Source: Deltaproteobacteria bacterium UBA3076
Lineage (GTDB): Bacteria > Desulfobacterota > Dissulfuribacteria > Dissulfuribacterales > UBA3076
Direction: 5' to 3'
Assembly (NCBI GenBank): GCA_002367355.1
Contig: DFBQ01000217.1
Coordinates: forward strand, 1 to 6,187
DNA length: 6,187 bases
The notes beneath the pieces are model-generated. The model saw only the letters and a list, made by a program, of their open reading frames with translations, searched no databases and had not been told where the DNA came from. Position 1 is the stretch's first letter, and each line of letters starts with the position of its first letter. A program made the position numbers and the translations under genes. Of this stretch, positions 1 through 6,101 are shown one piece after another.

Positions 1-1
1 T

Positions 2-3000
2 AACGGTTTTGATGCCTTTGAGTGGTTTCCCGACAAAAAGGAATCAGGGGCAGGCTGGGCAGAAAGCGACATATCTAAAGATCAACGCGCTTTTATTAAG
101 AAAACCGCCCTTGCCCATGACATTCGTCTCTCGGTCCATGCTCCCTGGCAGGCAAATCCTTTAAGGCCGGAAAGTCGTGACATCTTCCTCAAAGATATTG
201 AGTTTGCACAGGATATAGGCGCATCGCTCATCAATATACACCTTTATACTGATGAGGGGATTGCCTCCTATGCCCGGGCCATTATTCCCCTGATAAAAGA
301 TCTGGCAAAGGCCGGGATCAAGCTATCTATAGAAAACACACCCATCACCTGGCCGCAGGATTTTAATGAGTTGTTCAGACAGCTTCCAGACCTCAACTCA
401 ACAGATATGGCCCATGTGGGAATGTGCCTGGATCTGGGACACGCCAACCTGTGCGAGGCAACCCTCAATGACTACCTTAAGTTCATTGACCTGCTCGATT
501 CCAGTGTCCCTATCATCCATATTCACCTGCATGAAAACTATGGAGACTATGACAGCCACCTGCCTCTGTTCACCGGTCCTGCAGGAAAAAATGACTCAGG
601 CATAAAGGGGTTTATAGAGCGGATGGAAAGACGTAACTTTTCAGGCTGCGCCATCTTCGAGCAGTGGCCGGAACCACCTGGTCTGCTTAATGACGCCCGC
701 AACAGGCTGCTCAAGATAATCAGTATTTCAGAAAGACCTGCTGTTGAACCTGACATGGCCCCTGGAAATGATCTTGTTAATATGATTGCAGGGGCGGACC
801 GGAAATGCCGAAGCTGGAGGGAAAAACTTGGCTGGATTGATCACTTGCTCTCTGATGACACATTTGAGCTTAACACAGAGCAACTCATTTACCTGGCGAT
901 CTATCTCCGTTTCATTGGGACAGGTGAAATACCCTGTACTGAGGATGGGCGGCACTTTCGTCCGTCTCATCATGCAAGGATGGCGCATCACATACAGGAC
1001 CGTCTGTCCAAAATTACTACCCAGGAAAATGTATTTATTATCAGGAGAATCTATCCATGGCTTCCATCCTTTACCAGCAGTTTTACCAGGAAGGAACCGC
1101 TCACACGAATACGGGATATTGCTCACAGAAACGATATCCCCAAGGAACTCAAGAATGAGATCAAGAATACGCTCCAGAACAAGCTGCACCGGTGCGCCGG
1201 CCCTGAGGACCTTGCCACCTCGGCGGCCCTGCTTAAAAGGATAACAGCCCCGGATGCCGGTTCTTCACCTGATTTCGTAAAGGAGTTCAAGGAATTCCAC
1301 AAGGAACTCAAGGAGTTTTTCAATGCCCGCTCCTTAGAGGAACAACTTGAAGCAATGCTCAAAGAGGGCAGTGCTCATAATTCCCATACGCTCGAATTAA
1401 TTCACAAGTTCCTTAAAGCCAAAGAAAAAGCACGTACACCCGATGAACTGGTGACTAGTTTCGAACTCTTGACAATGCTTCGCAGTCAATTCAGTGAAAA
1501 ACTTAAAAGGGAAGCCGGCTCCAAGGGACAAAAGCTCCAGATGACGGACATCGGGCTGGAGGACTTTTCTTTTGTGCTCTTGAGCCAATTGATCAACTTC
1601 TTTGATGCCCTGGGGAAAGAGATAAATTGGTCGCTGGCCCTGCGCTGCCTGGAGCTTGCAATTGAAAACTTGCGTCTCAGCGGCTTTGATACCAAAGAAT
1701 GCCAGGCAATAGAATCCGAGCTGGAGGCCTGGCGCCGGGATTTCAGACCTCAAGACCGTGAGCATCTTATTCGGCTCAAGGCCACAATTGATCGATGCAG
1801 ACGGCTGGCAGAAGTCTATTGTAACAGAATTCTGGCCCTGTTTCCAGAAAAGGTTGAAAGGCTGGGACAGGCTCTGGGTGTGGACAGACACAAGATAAAG
1901 ATCTTCTGTGAGAAGGATATTCGAAGCCACCTGGTCTTCCAGGTCTCAAAACTTATTGCGCTCCTTTTAAAAGGCATCCGGAGGCTCGCTGCCTTGCCTC
2001 CATGGGATGTGATCGTACCGGGTAAGACCTCCGGCCGCCTAGTAGAGGCCGCATGTATTGATGATTTACCAGGTCCTTTTGACAAAGCGATCGTACTTCT
2101 TATGGAAAAGGTAGAGGGTGATGAGGATATCCCCGCAGGGGTGGCCGGCCTGATTGTTGCCCATGAGACACCCCTTCTTTCACACCTTGCAGTTCGGGCC
2201 AGACAGGAGGAAATCGTATTTATTGTGTGTGAAGATTCAGATCGTTATGCAGAATTAAAAAATTCCCTTGGAAAACAGCTCGTCCTGGATGTCTCTGCTG
2301 AAAAAGTGAATCTGGAATTTTCCTCCGGCCCTGAGCAGGAAGGAGTGACCGAGAAAGAAAGGGATGTTCGGCAGGAACGAGCCTGGGTACCTGATGTGCT
2401 TTTGTCCTCTGATCGCAAATTGTTACCGTTGGATCAGGTGAGACCGGCAAATGGAGGCAGCAAGGCAGATGCAGCAAGGCGCCTTGAAGAGCTGTCGCAA
2501 ATTGAGAAAGCAGGCTTTGTGACATCCCCTGGAGTTGTAGTTCCTTTTGGTGTCATGGAAGAGTCACTAAATAAGGCATCGAGCCTTGAACAAGAGTACC
2601 GGATATTGGTCAGCCGCTTGAATGAACTACCACAAAGCGATTTCTTCGAGGCCTTGAGGAAATTACAAAGTATTATCAGGCAGCTTGACGTACCCGATGA
2701 GATCGTCTCGGGTGTGATGGAAAAATTTCCACGAAATGAACGGCTGATGGTACGTTCCAGTGCAAACTGTGAGGATATGGAAGGCCTGTCAGGAGCCGGG
2801 CTTTACGATTCACTTGCCAATGTGTCGCCACCTGAGGTGGCTCAGGCAGTGAGCAGGGTCTGGTCATCACTATGGACCAGGCGCGCGGCATTGAGCAGGA
2901 GAAAGCTCGGTATCCCTCATGATAGGGCCCACATGGCTGTGCTCATCCAGCAGATGGTCGTCCCGGAAATTTCATTCGTTATGCATACTGTCAATCCTGT

Positions 3001-3376
3001 AGCTCAACACCAGGATGAGGTTTATGTGGAACTGGCAGCAGGTCTGGGTGAAGCGTTGACTTCCGGTAAAATCCCCGGTGTTCCTTATCGAATGGTCTGC
3101 AATAAGTATACAGAAAGTGTATGCATGTTGGCCTTTGCGAGTTTCAGTTATGCAATATGGCCCGGCCCTTCAGGGAATCTTATTCAAAAAACAGTGGATT
3201 ATTCCAGGATAGGGCTGTCAAAAGATAAAGCTTTTAGAAATCGCTTGGGTGGCCGCCTGGGGGCAATCGGCCGATTTGTGGAAGATTCGGTGGGAATACC
3301 TCAGGATATTGAGGGACTTGTCTTGGAAGACAAGATCTATCTGGTTCAATCGCGTCCGCAGCAAGGTGTGTTTTAA
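2..3376 (+). CDS. Fusion protein: xylose isomerase-like TIM barrel + alpha-glucan, water dikinase (GWD)-like catalytic region; 5' partial
   Basis: The frame is open from the left edge (1124 codons visible), so the true start lies upstream; the TTG at 371 is internal. At 2-680 is a xylose isomerase-like (AP endonuclease 2-type) barrel with candidate metal ligands Glu (332, SIENT), Asp/His (431 and 440, CLDLGH), His (524/530, HIHLH) and Glu (659, FEQWPEP). A helical region follows, with GWD-like motifs RIRDIAHRNDIP (about 1106-1141) and NKLHRCAGPEDL (1178-1213). The swivel domain (about 2010-2310) has LLSHLAVRAR; its His at 2183-2185 matches the phosphorylated His of plant GWD (LSHVSVRAR). The ATP-binding domain (about 2500-3370) has RSSANCED (2753 on), LWTRRAALSRR and terminal QSRPQ (3347-3361). 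Swivel before ATP domain is the GWD order, opposite to PEP synthase, and no PEP-binding barrel follows. GWD converts alpha-glucan, ATP and water to phosphoglucan, AMP and phosphate; the substrate here is inferred. No starch-binding module is visible. Confidence 0.9.
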   Translation, partial: NGFDAFEWFPDKKESGAGWAESDISKDQRAFIKKTALAHDIRLSVHAPWQANPLRPESRDIFLKDIEFAQDIGASLINIHLYTDEGIASYARAIIPLIKDLAKAGIKLSIENTPITWPQDFNELFRQLPDLNSTDMAHVGMCLDLGHANLCEATLNDYLKFIDLLDSSVPIIHIHLHENYGDYDSHLPLFTGPAGKNDSGIKGFIERMERRNFSGCAIFEQWPEPPGLLNDARNRLLKIISISERPAVEPDMAPGNDLVNMIAGADRKCRSWREKLGWIDHLLSDDTFELNTEQLIYLAIYLRFIGTGEIPCTEDGRHFRPSHHARMAHHIQDRLSKITTQENVFIIRRIYPWLPSFTSSFTRKEPLTRIRDIAHRNDIPKELKNEIKNTLQNKLHRCAGPEDLATSAALLKRITAPDAGSSPDFVKEFKEFHKELKEFFNARSLEEQLEAMLKEGSAHNSHTLELIHKFLKAKEKARTPDELVTSFELLTMLRSQFSEKLKREAGSKGQKLQMTDIGLEDFSFVLLSQLINFFDALGKEINWSLALRCLELAIENLRLSGFDTKECQAIESELEAWRRDFRPQDREHLIRLKATIDRCRRLAEVYCNRILALFPEKVERLGQALGVDRHKIKIFCEKDIRSHLVFQVSKLIALLLKGIRRLAALPPWDVIVPGKTSGRLVEAACIDDLPGPFDKAIVLLMEKVEGDEDIPAGVAGLIVAHETPLLSHLAVRARQEEIVFIVCEDSDRYAELKNSLGKQLVLDVSAEKVNLEFSSGPEQEGVTEKERDVRQERAWVPDVLLSSDRKLLPLDQVRPANGGSKADAARRLEELSQIEKAGFVTSPGVVVPFGVMEESLNKASSLEQEYRILVSRLNELPQSDFFEALRKLQSIIRQLDVPDEIVSGVMEKFPRNERLMVRSSANCEDMEGLSGAGLYDSLANVSPPEVAQAVSRVWSSLWTRRAALSRRKLGIPHDRAHMAVLIQQMVVPEISFVMHTVNPVAQHQDEVYVELAAGLGEALTSGKIPGVPYRMVCNKYTESVCMLAFASFSYAIWPGPSGNLIQKTVDYSRIGLSKDKAFRNRLGGRLGAIGRFVEDSVGIPQDIEGLVLEDKIYLVQSRPQQGVF
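3363..3368 (+). promoter_or_regulatory. Ribosome binding site for the second TIM barrel gene
   Basis: AAGGTG lies 10 nt before the ATG at 3379 and within the last codons of the dikinase gene. It supports the ATG at 3379 as the start. With only 2 nt between the dikinase stop (3374-3376) and this ATG, translation is probably coupled. Confidence 0.5.
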
Positions 3377-3378
3377 AA

Positions 3379-4443
3379 ATGTCAGGCATAAAGAACAATG
3401 ATTTTTCCCAGTGCCCGCCGTTGCTGGCAATTTTTCAGAAAAGGATTGATGGTGATGACGCCCTTCTGCATCTGGCCAATCTGCGTTTTAAAGAAACAGG
3501 TCTTGGAACCGAATTTTATGCAGTAACACCAAAGGAGCTTGACCGGCTTTTGAAATTCAAGCCCAAGCATGAAACCCCTGCAGTGGCTCATTTGCGCAGA
3601 GATATCAATCTGTTTGAGGAACAAGGCCGCAACCTGGTCATGGATTTTGCCCTAAAATTCAAAGACCGGATCTTTGGGCTGGTCATCCATGATCAAACCG
3701 AAATCACAACCCGCTTTGACGATTATGTGGCCGCATTGCACGAGATAGAATCAAGATCGAAAAAGGTCCCGGGAAGCCCTTATCTTTTTGTAGAATATGC
3801 CGCAGGCCTGGAACCGGATTTCTTTATTGAGATATTGAAGGCGATACAAGATCTTGAACATGTGAGCGCCTGTATTGATATAGGCCATGTCGGCATATGG
3901 CAAGCAAGATCTGCCTATTCACGCGCCCATCCGGGGAAGGATGTGTGTAGCATCACGCCGAATGATCCTGAACTGCCGGAGGTGGTCAGAGATGTCCAAA
4001 AAGCGGTTGATTCCGGATTAGACGCAGTGCTTCATGTAATTCAGGCCCTTGGCCGCTTAGAAAAACCATTGCATTTTCATTTGCATGACGGACATCCACT
4101 TTCCACCATTAGTCCCTTTGGGGTCTCTGACCACCTGAGTTTTCTGGTTGAAATTCCCATACCTTTTGAATACAAAGGCAGAAGATCTCTTGATCCGATG
4201 TTTGGACCTTCAGGTCTTTCAAGGATAGTTACTGAATCAATGCAGTTGCCGGGTCCGGATCGAGTTTCTTTTACACTTGAGATTCATCCAGCAGAAGGAA
4301 GGCTTCCTCTTGCTAATGCTGATTACCTGTTTAATCACTGGAGAGACAAAACAAATGCAGAAAGGATGAACTATTGGTTGTCGATTCTTGCTCAAAATCA
4401 TAAACTGCTATTTGATATAGCCGCAAAAAGGATAGCGCTGTGA
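3379..4443 (+). CDS. Xylose isomerase-like TIM barrel protein (sugar phosphate isomerase/epimerase-like)
   Basis: A 354-residue soluble protein with no signal peptide or membrane segment. It carries the metal-site pattern of the xylose isomerase-like barrel superfamily: Glu139 (LFVEYAAG), Asp167 with His170 (CIDIGHVG), a His cluster at 232/234/236 (HFHLHDGHP) and Glu301 (TLEIHP). These fit the Glu-Asp-His-Glu divalent metal site of sugar isomerases and epimerases, so a metal-dependent isomerase, epimerase or lyase-type reaction on a sugar is likely; the substrate cannot be read from the sequence. An insertion of about 35 residues after the Asp/His motif (about 176-215) and another after the His cluster (about 240-275) make it longer than typical 260-290-residue members. 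The motifs resemble those of the barrel fused to the upstream dikinase (CLDLGH, HIHLHEN), suggesting related chemistry. It sits between the dikinase (2-nt gap) and the GH13 gene (4-nt overlap). Confidence 0.8.
   Translation: MSGIKNNDFSQCPPLLAIFQKRIDGDDALLHLANLRFKETGLGTEFYAVTPKELDRLLKFKPKHETPAVAHLRRDINLFEEQGRNLVMDFALKFKDRIFGLVIHDQTEITTRFDDYVAALHEIESRSKKVPGSPYLFVEYAAGLEPDFFIEILKAIQDLEHVSACIDIGHVGIWQARSAYSRAHPGKDVCSITPNDPELPEVVRDVQKAVDSGLDAVLHVIQALGRLEKPLHFHLHDGHPLSTISPFGVSDHLSFLVEIPIPFEYKGRRSLDPMFGPSGLSRIVTESMQLPGPDRVSFTLEIHPAEGRLPLANADYLFNHWRDKTNAERMNYWLSILAQNHKLLFDIAAKRIAL
4428..4433 (+). promoter_or_regulatory. Ribosome binding site deciding the GTG start of the GH13 gene
   Basis: AAGGAT lies 6 nt before the GTG at 4440. 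This and the GTGA overlap with the preceding stop favour GTG at 4440 over the in-frame ATG at 4458, which has a less convincing AAAAG-type site (about 4452). Confidence 0.5.
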
Positions 4444-5774
4444 AAAAACCTGAAAAGATGATCATCTATAACCTGTTTCCCCTGTTGGCCGGAAAGTTCA
4501 CAGACTGGGAAAGGCATTTATTGAGGGCGTCTGAAATGGGCTTCAACTGGGTCTTTGTTAATCCCGTTCAGCGTCCAGGTAAGTCAGGCAGCCTTTACTC
4601 AATAGCGGATTATTATGATTTCAACCCTGTCTTAGTTGATCAAAAGAGTAAAAAAGGACCCCAGGAACAGGCAAAAGAGGCTATCAAGACCGCAAAAAAA
4701 CTAGGTCTCAATGCGATGGTTGACCTGGTAATCAACCATTGTTCTGTAGATTCGGATCTGATTAAATCACATCCTGAATGGTTTCTGTGGGAGTCTGATG
4801 GTCATGTGGCCCATCCCTTCTGTGACGAAGACGGAAAAAAGGTGGTCTGGAAGGATCTGGCAAAGTTCGATCATAGAGATGCAAGGGATAAAGAAGGGCT
4901 CTTTCAATATTTTCTCAATATAGTGAAATTCTTGATTGAATTGGGTTTTACCGGATTTCGCTGTGACGCCGCCTATCAGGTTCCCAAAAGGCTATGGGAA
5001 AGACTCATTAAGGAGATAAAGAAAGAGCATCCTGCTGCGGTCTTTTTTGCAGAGACACTCGGATGTCCATCAGACCAGACCAGAAGGACCGCCAGTGCCG
5101 GTTTTGATTATATATTCAATAGTTCCAAATGGTGGGATTTCAACAGCCCGTGGTTGATGGCACAATATGCCCTTACGCGAGAAGTCGTCCCTTCTATTAG
5201 CTTCCCTGAAAGCCACGATACTGTGAGACTATGCGAGGAACTTCATGGCAACATACAAGGGCTTAAACAACGCTATCTGTTTTCAGCGCTGTTTTCAGCA
5301 GGTGTCATGATGCCCATGGGATTTGAATTCGGTTTTTGTAAAAAGTGTCATGTGGTGAAAACCAGACCGGAAGATTGGGAAGAAACTGACATTGATCTGA
5401 CTTCTTTCATTACTGAGGTCAACAAGTTGAAGTCAAATCAAGCAATCTTTCAGGAAGAAGCCCCTACAGAGATATTGTATGCCGGCAATCCAAATATCCT
5501 GCTCATGTGGAAGGCATCCATCAATGATCAAGAAGAGGCCTTGCTGATTCTTAACAAGGATATTTATAATAAACAGCATTTTTATGAGGAAAGCCTGCAG
5601 GAATTTGTCCAGGCAGGGGCCCCGCTCAGAGATCTCTCTCCAGAATACCCAATGGAGTATATCCCCGTGCCGTTTTCATACGATCTCCGGCCGGGACAAG
5701 GGATCGTACTGATCACTTCAAGAGATTGTAAGCGTTCACATGGCACCGCATCTGCTTTGTTGTCGGACACTTGA
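4440..5774 (+). CDS. GH13 alpha-amylase superfamily enzyme, cytosolic, GlgE-like features
   Basis: A 444-residue protein with the GH13 catalytic barrel. All four conserved regions are visible: region I DLVINH (95-100), region II GFRCD with nucleophile Asp176, region III FFAETLG with acid/base Glu205, and region IV PESHD with Asp260. It should therefore be an active retaining alpha-glucan hydrolase or transglycosidase. HPEWF (111-115) and the region II-III spacing recall the maltosyltransferase GlgE (GH13_3), but the protein lacks the long GlgE N-terminal domains and is compact even for an amylase, so GlgE activity is not claimed. A short beta-sandwich-type C-terminal domain ends near YDLRPGQGIVLIT (about 414-426). 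There is no signal peptide, so it should act in the cytosol. The GTG start overlaps the upstream stop by 4 nt, implying translational coupling. The last 15 residues (430-444) and the stop are encoded by an inverted-repeat element, so the tail is probably not ancestral. Confidence 0.85.
   Translation: MKKPEKMIIYNLFPLLAGKFTDWERHLLRASEMGFNWVFVNPVQRPGKSGSLYSIADYYDFNPVLVDQKSKKGPQEQAKEAIKTAKKLGLNAMVDLVINHCSVDSDLIKSHPEWFLWESDGHVAHPFCDEDGKKVVWKDLAKFDHRDARDKEGLFQYFLNIVKFLIELGFTGFRCDAAYQVPKRLWERLIKEIKKEHPAAVFFAETLGCPSDQTRRTASAGFDYIFNSSKWWDFNSPWLMAQYALTREVVPSISFPESHDTVRLCEELHGNIQGLKQRYLFSALFSAGVMMPMGFEFGFCKKCHVVKTRPEDWEETDIDLTSFITEVNKLKSNQAIFQEEAPTEILYAGNPNILLMWKASINDQEEALLILNKDIYNKQHFYEESLQEFVQAGAPLRDLSPEYPMEYIPVPFSYDLRPGQGIVLITSRDCKRSHGTASALLSDT
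5727..5743 (+). repeat. Left terminal inverted repeat (17 bp)
   Basis: Perfect inverted partner of 5821-5837. It starts exactly at codon 430 (Cys) of the GH13 gene, so it is translated as part of that protein. Confidence 0.85.
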
Positions 5775-5820
5775 AGTACAGGAAGTACGTCTGTGTACTC
5801 TCCGCCTCGCATCTGCAGCA

Positions 5821-5837
5821 CCATGTGAACGCTTACA
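5821..5837 (-). repeat. Right terminal inverted repeat (17 bp)
   Basis: Perfect reverse complement of 5727-5743. The match does not continue outward beyond 17 bp: 5726 T would face 5838 G. Confidence 0.85.
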
Positions 5838-5872
5838 GTTCAATGAGTTGCGGTAAAACGGGCATTGTAATC

Positions 5873-5887
5873 CCGTGAACGGTCACT
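5873..5887 (-). repeat. Possible second, degenerate element end
   Basis: Read on the minus strand from 5886 this is GTGACCGTTCACGG, which shares GT, A and the block CGTTCAC with the GTAAGCGTTCACATGG end of the neighbouring element. It lies 36 bp beyond the right repeat in the same orientation. It may be the end of a related or nested element. The match is short, so chance cannot be excluded. Confidence 0.3.
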
Positions 5888-5911
5888 AAATTGGCAACCT
5901 CCCCCACATTC

Positions 5912-5916
5912 AAGGA
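5912..5916 (+). promoter_or_regulatory. Ribosome binding site before the short frame at 5922
   Basis: AAGGA lies 5 nt upstream of the ATG at 5922, a well-formed site that suggests this ATG is, or once was, a genuine gene start. Confidence 0.4.
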
Positions 5917-5921
5917 TATTT

Positions 5922-6101
5922 ATGAATACTGACCTACCATTTATTACTAACGAAGAAAATCAAAGCCTAAAAGACAGATTTGAAATCCTTATTAAACTCA
6001 AGTTTTCGAAAAATAGTTCCTGTAAAAATCGGCAGATGGCCTATTTTTTGCTAAGCGGCTTTTTTCATAGGAGCAGCAACATCCCCATTAATAACAACTA
6101 A
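5922..6101 (+). pseudogene. N-terminal fragment resembling a PLD-like/helicase-type protein
   Basis: The frame encodes 59 residues. Its start, MNTDLPFITNEENQ followed by SLKDRFEILIK, resembles from memory the N-terminus of large bacterial proteins combining a phospholipase D-like nuclease domain with a helicase, often found in defence or restriction loci, where the pattern is roughly DLPF-TNE--SLKDRF. After residue 25 or so the resemblance fades, apart from a possible echo in YFLLSGFF, and the frame stops at TAA 6099-6101, whereas intact members run to many hundreds of residues. The good ribosome binding site fits a real gene start left as a remnant, probably broken by insertion or recombination near 5995-6010. 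The 3' part overlaps the minus-strand frame ending at 6051. It could instead be an unrelated small protein. Confidence 0.35.

Larger units (their letters stand above)
5727..5837. mobile_element. 111-bp MITE-like element with perfect 17-bp terminal inverted repeats, IS66-like ends
   Basis: TGTAAGCGTTCACATGG (5727-5743) is exactly reverse-complemented at 5821-5837. The 77-bp interior encodes no gene; it holds a direct repeat CGCATCTGC (5747-5755 and 5808-5816) and a small inverted repeat AGTACA/TGTACT (5775-5780 and 5794-5799). From memory, IS66-family ends begin GTAA, often GTAAGCG, so this could be a non-autonomous IS66 derivative; that link is inference. I looked for an 8-bp target duplication around 5728-5836 (AAGAGATT on the left, AGTTCAAT on the right) and did not see one. 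The element begins inside the GH13 gene. In RNA the ends could form a 17-bp stem, which may affect mRNA stability or termination, although no T-tract follows. Confidence 0.6.

Noticed and set aside
371..373. TTG as the start codon of the dikinase gene
   Set aside because: The frame is open and clearly coding upstream to position 2, including barrel strands and the Glu at 332, so the TTG is an internal Leu codon.
728..1189. Minus-strand 153-codon frame and other long antisense frames opposite the dikinase gene
   Set aside because: They lie fully within a gene whose protein has recognisable family motifs, and their translations show no domain-like pattern; they are shadows.
1279..1320. Two imperfect 21-bp tandem units beginning AAGGA, encoding KEFKEFHKELKEF
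   Set aside because: The stretch sits in a predicted amphipathic helix of the GWD-like central region; the similarity follows from Lys/Glu/Phe-rich coding and not from a repeat element.
2010..3376. Reading the C-terminal half as PEP synthase or pyruvate phosphate dikinase
   Set aside because: The swivel domain precedes the ATP-binding domain and there is no C-terminal PEP/pyruvate barrel; the LSHLAVRAR and LWTRRAALSRR motifs match GWD better.
5337..5351. CKKCH in the GH13 protein (residues 300-304), matching the c-type heme-binding pattern CxxCH
   Set aside because: The protein has no signal peptide and a cytosolic GH13 fold; c-type heme attachment occurs outside the cytoplasm, and a single such motif is expected by chance.
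5848..5871. Possible sigma-70 promoter for the frame at 5922: TTGCGG and TGTAAT
   Set aside because: The boxes are only 12 bp apart, too close for a normal 16-18 bp spacer, and no better -35 was seen.
5858..5876. Hairpin ACGGG...CCCGT as a terminator for the operon
   Set aside because: The stem is only 5 bp and no T-tract follows; it is also 84 bp past the stop and overlaps a possible element end.
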